Source: Szabonella alba (GTDB lineage Bacteria; Pseudomonadota; Alphaproteobacteria; Rhodobacterales; Rhodobacteraceae). Taken from it: 64,000 nt of DNA. Positions 53,537-62,256 of this stretch are shown here, piece after piece. The position numbers and the translations under genes were made by a program. The notes beneath the pieces were generated by a model that did not search any database, had not been told where the DNA came from, and saw nothing but the letters and a program-made list of their open reading frames with translations. The DNA is taken from contig NZ_JAESVN010000001.1 of the NCBI RefSeq assembly GCF_016765775.1, positions 248,001-312,000 on the forward strand, given 5' to 3'. Each line of letters opens with the position of its first letter. Positions within the stretch are counted from its first letter, which is position 1.

Positions 53537-55213
53537 ATGGGATTCAGGACCGATATCGAGATCGCCCGCGACGCGAAGAAGAAACCGATCATGGAAATCG
53601 GCGCGAAACTGGGCATCCCGGCCGAGCATCTGCTGCCTTACGGCCATGACAAGGCCAAGGTCGGGCAGGATTTCATTCGCAGCATCGCCGACCGCCCGGA
53701 TGGCAAGCTGATCCTTGTCACCGCGATCAACCCGACCCCCGCGGGTGAAGGCAAGACCACCACCACGGTCGGTCTGGGCGACGGTCTGAACCGCATCGGC
53801 AAGAAGGCTGTGATCTGCATCCGCGAAGCCAGCCTTGGCCCGAATTTCGGGATGAAAGGCGGGGCCGCAGGCGGCGGCATGTCGCAGGTCGTTCCGATGG
53901 AAGAGATGAACCTGCATTTCACCGGCGATTTCCATGCGATCACCTCGGCGCATAACCTGCTGTCGGCGATGATCGACAATCACATCTACTGGGGCAATGA
54001 ACTGGCCATCGACGAACGTCGCATCGTCTGGCGCCGCGTCATGGACATGAATGACCGTGCGCTGCGCGACATGGTGGTGAACCTTGGCGGCGTCGCCAAC
54101 GGCTTTCCGCGCCAGACCGGGTTTGACATCACGGTGGCCTCCGAGGTCATGGCGATCCTGTGCCTTTCCAACGATCTTGAGGATCTGCAAAAGCGCCTCG
54201 GCGATATCGTCGTCGCCTACACGCGTGAGAAAAAGCCGATCTATGCCCGCGACATCAAGGCCGACGGCGCGATGACGGTGCTGCTGAAGGACGCGATGCA
54301 GCCCAACCTTGTGCAGACGCTGGAAAACAACCCGGCCTTCGTGCATGGCGGTCCGTTTGCCAATATCGCCCATGGCTGCAACTCGGTCATCGCGACGAAA
54401 ACCGCGCTGAAACTGGGTGACTATGTCGTGACCGAGGCCGGTTTCGGCGCCGATCTGGGGGCCGAGAAGTTCTTTGACATCAAATGCCGCAAGGCGGGTC
54501 TGAAACCGGCAGCGGCGGTGATCGTGGCCACGGTGCGCGCGATGAAGATGAACGGCGGTGTCGCCAAGGCCGATCTGGGCGCGGAAAATGTCGATGCCGT
54601 GAAAAAGGGCTGCCCGAACCTTGGCCGCCACATCTCCAACGTGAAATCCTTTGGTGTGCCGGTTGTCGTCGCGATCAACCATTTCCATTCCGACACCGAT
54701 GCCGAGATCGAGGCCGTGAAGGCCTATGTCACGGCGCAGGGCTCCGAGGCGGTGCTGTGCAAGCATTGGGCGCAGGGGTCGGCCGGAGTCGAGGATCTGG
54801 CCAATACCGTGGTTCGTATGGCGGAATCCGGTTCCTCCAGCTTCGCGCCGCTTTATCCCGATGACATGCCGCTGTTCCAGAAGATCGAGACCGTCGCCAA
54901 GCGCATCTATCACGCGGATGAGGTTCTGGCCGACAAATCGGTGCGTGATCAGCTCAAGGCATGGGAGGCGGCGGGCTATGGCCATCTGCCGGTCTGCATG
55001 GCCAAGACGCAATATTCCTTTACGACTGATCCGAACGTCCGTGGTGCGCCCACGGGCCATTCCGTGCCGGTGCGCGAGGTGCGTCTTTCGGCGGGGGCAG
55101 GGTTCATCGTGGTGATCTGCGGGGAAATCATGACCATGCCGGGCCTGCCGCGCGTGCCCTCGGCCGAGGTGATCCGACTGAATGATGCGGGGCAGGTCGA
55201 GGGCCTGTTCTGA
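53537..55213 (+). CDS. fhs: Formate--tetrahydrofolate ligase
   Basis: The product has 558 residues, the normal size. It makes 10-formyl-tetrahydrofolate from formate, ATP and THF. The N-terminal P-loop-like [11 protein letters not shown] (66-76), [19 protein letters not shown] and later [16 protein letters not shown] are diagnostic. The ATG at 53537 follows AAGGAGG. With folD close by it can interconvert C1 units between formate and methylene-THF, useful in formate or methyl-compound metabolism. Confidence 0.97.
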   Translation: MGFRTDIEIARDAKKKPIMEIGAKLGIPAEHLLPYGHDKAKVGQDFIRSIADRPDGKLILVTAINPTPAGEGKTTTTVGLGDGLNRIGKKAVICIREASLGPNFGMKGGAAGGGMSQVVPMEEMNLHFTGDFHAITSAHNLLSAMIDNHIYWGNELAIDERRIVWRRVMDMNDRALRDMVVNLGGVANGFPRQTGFDITVASEVMAILCLSNDLEDLQKRLGDIVVAYTREKKPIYARDIKADGAMTVLLKDAMQPNLVQTLENNPAFVHGGPFANIAHGCNSVIATKTALKLGDYVVTEAGFGADLGAEKFFDIKCRKAGLKPAAAVIVATVRAMKMNGGVAKADLGAENVDAVKKGCPNLGRHISNVKSFGVPVVVAINHFHSDTDAEIEAVKAYVTAQGSEAVLCKHWAQGSAGVEDLANTVVRMAESGSSSFAPLYPDDMPLFQKIETVAKRIYHADEVLADKSVRDQLKAWEAAGYGHLPVCMAKTQYSFTTDPNVRGAPTGHSVPVREVRLSAGAGFIVVICGEIMTMPGLPRVPSAEVIRLNDAGQVEGLF

Positions 55214-55241
55214 GGCAAAACCCCGCGTTGCGCTTTTCCCC

Positions 55242-55263
55242 CCGGCCCCTTAACTGGGGCCGG
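55242..55263 (+). terminator. Hairpin between fhs and chorismate mutase
   Basis: CCGGCCCC-TTAACT-GGGGCCGG, a perfect 8-base-pair stem 28 bases after the fhs stop, without a T-run. It lies only 19 bases from the next start, so it may attenuate rather than end transcription. Confidence 0.4.
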
Positions 55264-55282
55264 ACTGGAAAGGGGAAAGCCG

Positions 55283-55594
55283 ATGCGTAAACCTGCCGAA
55301 TGTCGATCCATGGCCGATATCCGCGCCGAGATCGACCGGATCGACGAAAGCCTTGTGCGGCTGCTGGCAGAGCGCGCGACCTATATCGACCGCGCCGCCG
55401 AGATCAAGTCCGAGGCCGATCTTCCGGCACGGATCGAGGACCGGGTCGAACAGGTGGTCGCCAATGTCCGGGCCCATGCCGGGGCCCGGGGCCTTTCGCC
55501 CGAACTGGTCGAGATGCTGTGGCGCGGCTTGATCGACTGGTCCATCGCGCGGGAGGAAAACCGGCTGGGCCCCGACAGTTTGCGCAAGGTGTGA
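55283..55594 (+). CDS. AroQ-type chorismate mutase
   Basis: The product has 103 residues, all-helical. Chorismate mutase rearranges chorismate to prephenate for Phe/Tyr synthesis. The pattern IRAEIDRIDESLVRLLAERATYIDRAAEIK with later ENRLGP matches the AroQ/PchB fold; the conserved Arg, Lys and Glu of the active site appear. An isochorismate-pyruvate lyase activity (PchB-like) is a weaker alternative. It sits between fhs and folD, all in the same direction. Confidence 0.87.
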   Translation: MRKPAECRSMADIRAEIDRIDESLVRLLAERATYIDRAAEIKSEADLPARIEDRVEQVVANVRAHAGARGLSPELVEMLWRGLIDWSIAREENRLGPDSLRKV

Positions 55595-55716
55595 CGGGGC
55601 TTCGCAATGCGTGACAGGGCTGACGCCGGGCGGCCAGGACCAGCGCGGGCAAGTTGATTTCTGGCGGTTTCGGTATGGGCCGGAACCTAGAACGAACCGA
55701 AACAGGGAGTGACGGC

Positions 55717-56607
55717 ATGACGGCCAAGGTGATCGACGGCAAGGCCTTCGCGGCTGAAGTGCGGGCGCAGGTGGCCCGGCATGTGACACGGCTGAAACAG
55801 GAAAACGGCCTGACGCCCGGCCTTGCCGTGGTGCTGGTGGGCGAAGATCCGGCCTCCGAGGTCTATGTCCGCAACAAGGGCAAGCAGACCGTCGAATGCG
55901 GTATGACCAGCTTTGAGCACAAGCTGGAGGCCGATACGTCCGAGGGTGATCTTCTGGACCTGATCGCGCGGCTGAATGCCGATTCGGCGGTGCATGGCAT
56001 TCTTGTGCAACTGCCGCTGCCGGGGCATCTGAATTCCGATCTGGTCATCAATTCCATCGACCCTGCCAAGGATGTGGACGGCTTCCACATCTCGAATGTG
56101 GGCCTGCTGGGCACAGGGCAGAAATCCATGGTGCCCTGCACGCCGCTGGGATGCCTGATGATGCTGCGCGATCATCACGGATCGCTTTCGGGGCTGAATG
56201 CCGTGGTCGTGGGCCGGTCGAACATCGTCGGCAAGCCGATGGCGCAGCTTCTGCTGGGGGACAGCTGCACCGTGACCATCGCGCATAGCCGCACCAAGGA
56301 TCTGGCCGAGGTCTGCCGCCGCGCCGATATTCTGGTCGCCGCCGTGGGCCGGGCCGAGATGATCCCGGGCGACTGGGTGAAACCGGGGGCGACTGTCATT
56401 GATGTGGGCATCAACCGCGTGGAACGGGACGGCAAGACGCGGCTGCTGGGTGATGTCGCCTATGACGGCGCGGCGGCGGTCGCCGGGGCGATCACGCCGG
56501 TTCCGGGCGGGGTGGGGCCGATGACCATTGCCTGCCTGCTGGCCAATACGCTGACGGCCTGCTGCCGCGCCAATGGCCTGCCCGAGCCTGAGGGCCTGAC
56601 GGCCTGA
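55717..56607 (+). CDS. folD: Bifunctional methylene-THF dehydrogenase / methenyl-THF cyclohydrolase
   Basis: The product has 296 residues. FolD oxidises 5,10-methylene-THF to methenyl-THF with NADP and hydrolyses it to 10-formyl-THF. Motifs [14 protein letters not shown] (catalytic Lys at its end), [33 protein letters not shown] and [11 protein letters not shown] are all present. The ATG at 55717 follows CAGGGAGTGACGGC. It works with Fhs. Confidence 0.97.
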   Translation: MTAKVIDGKAFAAEVRAQVARHVTRLKQENGLTPGLAVVLVGEDPASEVYVRNKGKQTVECGMTSFEHKLEADTSEGDLLDLIARLNADSAVHGILVQLPLPGHLNSDLVINSIDPAKDVDGFHISNVGLLGTGQKSMVPCTPLGCLMMLRDHHGSLSGLNAVVVGRSNIVGKPMAQLLLGDSCTVTIAHSRTKDLAEVCRRADILVAAVGRAEMIPGDWVKPGATVIDVGINRVERDGKTRLLGDVAYDGAAAVAGAITPVPGGVGPMTIACLLANTLTACCRANGLPEPEGLTA

Positions 56608-56625
56608 AGCGGGGCGTCCTCCGGT

Positions 56626-57042
56626 CTAGCGGGGGCCCCCGTCTACCGGGATCATCGTGCCCTGCAGGATCGCGATACAGGTCTCGCGCTCCCCGGCGCG
56701 GGCAAACACCTCGGCTGTCACCACGCTCAGCCTGCGGCCCGCCTTTACCACGCGGCCGCGCGCGATCAGCGCCTCCCCCAAGGCCGGGGCCAGCAGGTTG
56801 ATCTTGGCCTCGACCGTCATCACCTCGCGGTCCTCGGGCATCAGGCTCAGCGCGGCAAAGCCCGCCGCCGTATCGGCCAGCGCGAAAGTGACCCCGGCAT
56901 GGCCCGCACCCTGCTGCTGCCGCCCGCCCGGCAGGATCGGCGCGGTGATCTCCACCCTCCCCGGTTCCAGCGCGGTGATCCGCGCCTGAAGTGTCTCCAT
57001 CAGGCTTTGTGCGGCGAAACTCTGGCGGATGCGGTCGGACAT
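56626..57042 (-). CDS. PaaI-family hotdog thioesterase
   Basis: The product has 138 residues from the ATG at 57042 (MSDRIRQSF). Hotdog-fold thioesterase with the PaaI-type motif GAGHAGVTFALADTAAGFAAL (helix with the catalytic-type Asp) and INLLAPALGEALIARG. It should hydrolyse an acyl- or aryl-CoA. It starts 8 bases after the pdeM stop on the same strand, so both share a transcript. The longer open frame to 57204 overlaps pdeM and is rejected. Confidence 0.85.
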   Translation of the reverse strand: MSDRIRQSFAAQSLMETLQARITALEPGRVEITAPILPGGRQQQGAGHAGVTFALADTAAGFAALSLMPEDREVMTVEAKINLLAPALGEALIARGRVVKAGRRLSVVTAEVFARAGERETCIAILQGTMIPVDGGPR

Positions 57043-57050
57043 GCGGGGCC

Positions 57051-57695
57051 TCAAAGCGGGAAGGGGATCGGCTGCTGCCCGGTCAGAATGGCCATGGCGG
57101 GTCGCGCCAGCAAGCCTGAAAAGACCGGATCGCGGCAGTCCATCCCGCCGGTATAGGTGCCGAAAGCGGGCAGGATCACCCGGTTTGCATCGGTCAGGAA
57201 ACATGGGCGCAGGCGTCCGGCCAGCCGCGCCTTGGGGTGGTAATGGCCCGAAACCTCCCCTGTCGCGCCCGGTTCGGCATTATGGCGAAAGACCAGCGGC
57301 CCGATCTGCACATCCGCGCGCAGACTGCCTGCCAGACCGCCCGGCCCCGGATCGTGATTGCCGGTGATCCAGATCCAGTCGCGCCCCGCCATCATCCGTA
57401 ACAGCCAGTCGCGATGCGCCTCTGCCAGTTCCCCGGCTGCCGCATCATCGTCGAAACTGTCACCCAGACAGATTACCCGCGCGGGGTTCCGTGCTGAAAC
57501 CTCTGCCTCCAGTCGTTCCAGCGTGGCCTCGGTCTCATAGGGGGGCAGCAGCGCGCCCCCGCGCCGCGCGAACCGCCCCGAGCGGCCCAGATGCAGGTCT
57601 GACACCACCAGCACACGCGGCCCCGGCCACCAGAGCGCCCCCGACCCAAGGGCCTCCAGCGCCTCGCCCTGCAGCCGCAGCGCATAACCGGGCAC
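57051..57695 (-). CDS. pdeM: Ligase-associated DNA-damage-response endonuclease PdeM
   Basis: The product has 214 residues. A calcineurin-like metallophosphoesterase of the PdeM group, which is normally encoded with a DNA ligase, an exonuclease and an Lhr-type helicase. Metal motifs are VSDLHLGRSGR, LGDSFDDD, TGNHDPG and SGHYHPKARL. The start is GTG at 57695, near repeat copy G. The lhr partner is 4.6 kb away on the other strand. Confidence 0.9.
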   Translation of the reverse strand: MPGYALRLQGEALEALGSGALWWPGPRVLVVSDLHLGRSGRFARRGGALLPPYETEATLERLEAEVSARNPARVICLGDSFDDDAAAGELAEAHRDWLLRMMAGRDWIWITGNHDPGPGGLAGSLRADVQIGPLVFRHNAEPGATGEVSGHYHPKARLAGRLRPCFLTDANRVILPAFGTYTGGMDCRDPVFSGLLARPAMAILTGQQPIPFPL

Positions 57696-57704
57696 GATGC
57701 GGCC

Positions 57705-57757
57705 TCCCTTTCATCCTTGTGAAAAAACCTCGGGGGGGCAGGGGGGCAGCGCCCCCC
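57705..57757 (-). repeat. Intergenic hairpin repeat, copy G
   Basis: On the minus strand: GGGGGG-CGCTG-CCCCCC (57757-57741), then CCCCCCCGAGG followed by TTTTTTC and a tail CAAGGATGAAAGGGAGG that ends at the pdeM ribosome-site region. No second hairpin. It lies between the yebC stop and the pdeM start; the T-run makes it a likely yebC terminator. Confidence 0.65.
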
Positions 57758-57778
57758 GCCCGGCGGGCATCCGGCGCG

Positions 57779-58525
57779 TCAGGCGTCCAGCTGCGCCGCG
57801 ACATCTTCGGGGATGTCGAAATTATGGGTGACGGTTTGCACATCGTCATCCTCTTCCAGAAGGTCGATCAGCCGCATCAGCTTCTGCGCGGTGTCCAGAT
57901 CCACCTCGGTGCGGCTTTGCGGGCGCCAGACCAGTTTCGATTCGGTCGATTCCCCCAGAGCCGTTTCCAGCGCGTCCGAGACATCCGACAGATCCTCGAC
58001 CTTGCAATAGATCCAGTGGCCGTCTTCGTCGCTTTCGACATCCTCGGCACCGGCCTCAAGTGCGGCCATCATCACCGTATCGGCATCCCCCGCCGTGGCG
58101 GGATAGGAAATTTCCCCCACCCGGTCGAAGCTGTGCGCGACCGACCCGGTGGTGCCCAGATTGCCGCCTGCCTTGGTGAAATAGCTGCGCACATTCGACG
58201 CCGTGCGGTTCAGGTTGTCCGTCATCGCCTCGACGATGATCGCGATCCCGTTGACGCCGTAGCCTTCATAGCGGATCTCGGTGTAATCTTCGGCATCGCC
58301 GCCCTGGCTTTTCTTGATCGCGCGGTCGATCACATCCTTGGGCATGGATTGCGCTTTGGCGGCCTTCACGGCCAGTCGCAGGCGCGGATTTTTTTCAGGA
58401 TCGGGGTCGCCCATCTTGGCGGCCACGGTGATCTCCTTGGCGAATTTGGAGAACATCTTGGAGCGCAGCTTGTCCTGCTTGCCCTTGCGGTGCTGGATAT
58501 TCGCCCATTTGGAATGGCCTGCCAT
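57779..58525 (-). CDS. yebC: YebC/PmpR family transcription/translation regulator
   Basis: The product has 248 residues. The start [18 protein letters not shown] is the family hallmark, followed by three YebC domains ([21 protein letters not shown] in the second). Members have been described as DNA-binding regulators and, more recently, as factors that help ribosomes at proline runs. It stands upstream of pdeM on the same strand with repeat copy G between. Confidence 0.95.
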   Translation of the reverse strand: MAGHSKWANIQHRKGKQDKLRSKMFSKFAKEITVAAKMGDPDPEKNPRLRLAVKAAKAQSMPKDVIDRAIKKSQGGDAEDYTEIRYEGYGVNGIAIIVEAMTDNLNRTASNVRSYFTKAGGNLGTTGSVAHSFDRVGEISYPATAGDADTVMMAALEAGAEDVESDEDGHWIYCKVEDLSDVSDALETALGESTESKLVWRPQSRTEVDLDTAQKLMRLIDLLEEDDDVQTVTHNFDIPEDVAAQLDA

Positions 58526-58607
58526 GACGCTTTCTCCGATCCGGTCGCTGGTTGTCGCCTTGCCTATACATGCCGCAAAGCCCTTCCCGCAAGGCGTGGG
58601 CTGCCCT

Positions 58608-60386
58608 TCAGAACGGGAAAAAGAACGGGATCAGCAGGCTCATCACCACCATTAGCAGAATGTTCAGCGGCACCCCGATGCGCAGGAAATCGGTAAAGCG
58701 GTATCCGCCCGGCCCGTAGACCAGCGTATTGGTCTGGTATCCGATGGGGGTCGAGAAACTGGCCGAGGCCCCGAACATCACCGCCACGATCAGGGGGCGC
58801 GGATCGACACCCAGTGACAGGCCCAGCCCGATGGCGATGGGGGTCAGGATCACGGCCACGGCATTGTTGGACACAAGCTCGGTCAGGATCGAGGCCAGGC
58901 TGTAGACCGCAAAAATCATGACCCATGGCGGCAGTCCGGCAAGAGAGGGGGCAATCGCATTGACGATCAGTTGCACCGCGCCGGAATGGTCCAGCCCGGT
59001 GCCGACCGCCAGCATGGCAAAGATCATCGCCAGCAGCCGCCCCTCGATGAATCCGAATGCCTCATCCGCGTCGATGCAGCGCGTGACCAGAATGACCGCG
59101 ACGCCCAGCAATGACAGGATCACGATCGGCGCGAGATTGAGCGCGGAAAGTCCGACCACCGCGACCAGAACCCCGATCACGATGGGCGCATGGCCGCGCC
59201 GATAGGCGCGTTCGGACGGGGCCGAGATATCGACCATATCCATATCGACCGACAGCCGCTGGATATCCGCCCCCGCGCCTTCCAGCAGCAGTGTGTCACC
59301 GACCTGCACCACCAGATCATCCAGTTGCCGCCCGATGTTCTGGTTGCGCCGGTGCACGGCCAGCGGATAGACGCCATAGCGCCGCCGCAGGCGCATCGAC
59401 CCAAGGGATCGCCCGACCATCCGGCAGCCCGGGGTAATCAGCACCTCGACGGTCGTCGTCTGCACCGAGGACAGTTTGTCCACCAGCCGCAATTCCTTGT
59501 TCGACTGCAGCGCCAGCACCTCGGACATGGGTGTGCGCAGCACGACCCGGTCGCCCGGCTCCAGCACGACCGAGCCCATGTCTCGCCGAAGGCTTGCATC
59601 GCCGCGCAGCACATCCACCACCCGCATACTGTCGCGGCGGAACAGTTCCACCTCATCCACCTTGCGACCGATCAGGGCGGAATCGTCGGGAATCGCGACC
59701 TCGGTGAAGAATTTCATCTTGGAGCGGTCGCCCAGAATCATGCCCATGCTGTCGCGGTCGGGCAGGGCGCGGCGCGCGAACAGGAACAGATAGGCAATCC
59801 CGATCAGCGACAGTACGATACCCAAGGGTGTGATCTCGAATATCCCGAACGGTTCCAGCCCCTGCGCGCGCACCACCCCGTCAACCAGCAGGTTGGTCGA
59901 GGTGCCGATCAGCGTGACTGTGCCCCCGAAAATCGCAAGATAGCTGAGCGGGATCATGACCTTGGAGGCCGACAGCCGCATCTGGCGGGCCAGTTGCATG
60001 AAGACCGGGATCATGACCACCACGATGGGGGTGTTGTTCATGAAGGCCGACATGAAGATGATTGCGAAGGTCAGCCCGGTCAGGGTGATGACGGGCCGCG
60101 CCTCGACATTGCGGGCGGCGAGTTGTGTCACCCAGTCCAGTGCGCCCGTGCGCACCAGCCCGCCCACGATGACGAACATTGCCGCAATCGTCCAGGGTGC
60201 ATGATTCGACAGAACGCGCAGCGCGTCATCCTGCGGCAGGATGCCAAGGATCAGCATGACTGCCGCCCCGGCCAGGGCCGTCACTTCAACCGGGAAGGTT
60301 TCCCGCACGAACAGGGTCAGCATGGCCAGCACGATGGCGATGGCCGCCCAGGCCTGCATGGTTCCGCTCAGGTCAATGCCGAACAT
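58608..60386 (-). CDS. SLC13-family permease with two RCK_C (TrkA-C) domains
   Basis: The product has 592 residues from the ATG at 60386 (AGAGAGGGGCC upstream). The N- and C-terminal parts hold membrane helices of the DASS/SLC13 type ([53 protein letters not shown]). Between them (about 215-385) are two cytosolic TrkA-C domains ([26 protein letters not shown]). Such proteins import dicarboxylate- or sulfate-like anions with sodium; the ligand here is unknown. The frame is open further upstream but over the EamA gene, which is rejected. Confidence 0.88.
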   Translation of the reverse strand: MFGIDLSGTMQAWAAIAIVLAMLTLFVRETFPVEVTALAGAAVMLILGILPQDDALRVLSNHAPWTIAAMFVIVGGLVRTGALDWVTQLAARNVEARPVITLTGLTFAIIFMSAFMNNTPIVVVMIPVFMQLARQMRLSASKVMIPLSYLAIFGGTVTLIGTSTNLLVDGVVRAQGLEPFGIFEITPLGIVLSLIGIAYLFLFARRALPDRDSMGMILGDRSKMKFFTEVAIPDDSALIGRKVDEVELFRRDSMRVVDVLRGDASLRRDMGSVVLEPGDRVVLRTPMSEVLALQSNKELRLVDKLSSVQTTTVEVLITPGCRMVGRSLGSMRLRRRYGVYPLAVHRRNQNIGRQLDDLVVQVGDTLLLEGAGADIQRLSVDMDMVDISAPSERAYRRGHAPIVIGVLVAVVGLSALNLAPIVILSLLGVAVILVTRCIDADEAFGFIEGRLLAMIFAMLAVGTGLDHSGAVQLIVNAIAPSLAGLPPWVMIFAVYSLASILTELVSNNAVAVILTPIAIGLGLSLGVDPRPLIVAVMFGASASFSTPIGYQTNTLVYGPGGYRFTDFLRIGVPLNILLMVVMSLLIPFFFPF

Positions 60387-60406
60387 GGCCCCTCTCTTTT
60401 CACCCC

Positions 60407-61324
60407 TTAAACGACCGGCGAGGCGGCCGGTGCACCCGTCAATGCGGCCCGGCGGGGCCGGACCAGCGACAATCCCGCCAGCATCACCGCCATTGCCGCC
60501 CAAAGGAAGGGCGAAAACCGTTCGCCCAGCAGGATCATGGCCCAGATCACGCCGGACGCGGTCACGATGTAGGAACATTGGGCAGCAAAGACCGCCCCTG
60601 CCCGCGCGGCAAGCCAGACATAACCGACATAGGCCAGCGCATGGATCGCGGCCGAGCCGATCAGCGCGGCCTCGGCCAGCCCATAGCTGCGGACCGGAGA
60701 GATGAACTGTCCCGAGCCAAGCGCCAGCGGCAGCGAGATCACCATGCCGATGACCGAGGCCAGAAACATCGCCTGCACCGCGTCCAGACCCGCCGTGCCC
60801 TTCAGCGCGACATAATTGCCTTCCATCGCGTAGAAAAGCGGCGCGATTAGCGCCAGCGGCAGAAAGGCCACCATGGCGGGGTCGGGCAGGCTTGTCCCCG
60901 GCAGCGCGATCAGCGCGACCGCCCCCAGCCCCAGCAGCAGCCCGATCACCCGCCGCGCGCTGAAGCGGTCCATGCCAAGCGCCAGCGCCATCGGGAAGGA
61001 CAGCAGCGGCACCATCGAAATCAGGATCGACATGACGCCCGAGGGCAGGCGCGCGATGGACAGATAGAAGGTGGTATTGGGCACGATGGTGCCCAGAACC
61101 GCCACGACCAGTGCGAATTTCAGCCCGGCCCGGGTGATCGGCAGGGGGCGGCCCTGCGCCAGCGCCAGAAACCCCAGAACGACCGTGCAGACCACGGTAT
61201 GCCAGAAGATCAGGCCGAAATGCCCATGCCCGGTCGAGACCGCAATCTTGCCCAGTGGCTGCGTCAACCCCCAGCCAAAGCCGGTGACCAGCAGGACCAT
61301 GGCGAACAGGCCGCGCTGGTTCAA
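60407..61324 (-). CDS. EamA/DMT-family transporter
   Basis: The product has 305 residues with ten membrane helices in two EamA repeats (residues about 5-140 and 150-290). Likely an exporter of amino acids or metabolites. The start is a TTG at 61324 overlapping the stop of the upstream phosphodiesterase gene (TTGA), with AGGAAG upstream; an ATG at 61300 is the alternative. It is followed 20 bases later by the SLC13 permease. Confidence 0.86.
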   Translation of the reverse strand: MNQRGLFAMVLLVTGFGWGLTQPLGKIAVSTGHGHFGLIFWHTVVCTVVLGFLALAQGRPLPITRAGLKFALVVAVLGTIVPNTTFYLSIARLPSGVMSILISMVPLLSFPMALALGMDRFSARRVIGLLLGLGAVALIALPGTSLPDPAMVAFLPLALIAPLFYAMEGNYVALKGTAGLDAVQAMFLASVIGMVISLPLALGSGQFISPVRSYGLAEAALIGSAAIHALAYVGYVWLAARAGAVFAAQCSYIVTASGVIWAMILLGERFSPFLWAAMAVMLAGLSLVRPRRAALTGAPAASPVV

Positions 61325-62133
61325 GGCCGCGCTTCCTGCAGCCGCCCGCCAAGGCGCACCATGGCGATCCGGCTGGCGCGCCCGGTGCGGTCATCGGTCT
61401 CGACATAGACACCCGAAATCGTTGCGGGACCTGCGGCGGGTTCGAACCGCGCCTTGGGCATGCCGGTCACGAAACGGCGCAACGGCTCCAGCTTTTCCAT
61501 GCCGATCACGCTGTCATAATCGCCGCACATGCCCGCATCGGTCAGATAGGCGCAGCCGCCTTGCAGGATCTGCGCATCGGCGGTTGGCACATGGGTATGG
61601 GTGCCGACGACAAGGCTGGCGCGCCCGTCGCACCAATGGCCCATGGCCATTTTTTCCGATGTCGCCTCGCAATGCATGTCGACAATCACCGCCTGCGCCG
61701 CCCCGCCCAAGGGATGTGCTTTCAGCACAGGCTCAATGGCGGAAAACGGATCGTCAAAGGGCCGTTTCATGAAGACCTGACCCAGCACCTGCGTGACCAG
61801 AACCTTGCGGCCCTGTGTCGCCTCATAAAGCCGCGCACCCTTGCCCGGCGCGCCCTTGGCATAGTTCAGGGGGCGCAGGATGCGCGGTTCGGTCTCGATG
61901 AATTGCAGCATGTCCTTCTGGTCGAAGGCATGGTCGCCCAATGTGACGCAATCGGCCCCCGCCGCCAGCAGGATCCTGGCATGGGCCGGTGTCAGGCCCG
62001 CGCCGGAACTGGCATTCTCGCCATTCACAACGACGAAATCGAGCCCCCATTCGGCGCGCAGCGCGGGCAGCCGCTCGGTCAGGGCCGACCGCCCCGAACG
62101 CCCCATAACATCGCCAAGAAACAACAGCTTCAT
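61321..62133 (-). CDS. YmdB-type metallophosphoesterase (TIGR00282 family)
   Basis: The product has 270 residues. The N-terminal MKLLFLGDVMGRSGR, VNGENASSG, TLGDHAFDQKD, DMHCEATSEK and GTHTHVPTADA match the YmdB family, which in Bacillus hydrolyses cyclic nucleotides and affects biofilm choice; in alphaproteobacteria the role is unclear. The ATG at 62133 is chosen by the family start. It heads the ymdB-EamA-SLC13 run and is divergent from lhr. Confidence 0.92.
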   Translation of the reverse strand: MKLLFLGDVMGRSGRSALTERLPALRAEWGLDFVVVNGENASSGAGLTPAHARILLAAGADCVTLGDHAFDQKDMLQFIETEPRILRPLNYAKGAPGKGARLYEATQGRKVLVTQVLGQVFMKRPFDDPFSAIEPVLKAHPLGGAAQAVIVDMHCEATSEKMAMGHWCDGRASLVVGTHTHVPTADAQILQGGCAYLTDAGMCGDYDSVIGMEKLEPLRRFVTGMPKARFEPAAGPATISGVYVETDDRTGRASRIAMVRLGGRLQEARP

Positions 62134-62256
62134 GCCGTTTCGATAGGCGGCAGCGCGGCCAAGGGCAAGGAAAATCGCGTGGTGGCGCGCCTGTCGGGGC
62201 CGCACTGCCTGCGACGGACCATTGCAGCGACGCCCGGGGCGACTATCTTCGCGACT

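Noticed and set aside
61436-61450. GGTTCGAACC, similar to a tRNA T-loop
   Set aside because: It is inside the YmdB-type coding sequence (codons for the FEPAAG segment), with no cloverleaf or acceptor stem around it.
62134-62256. Small gene or operator between the YmdB-type gene and lhr
   Set aside because: The 123 bases hold no frame with a ribosome site and no clear palindrome.
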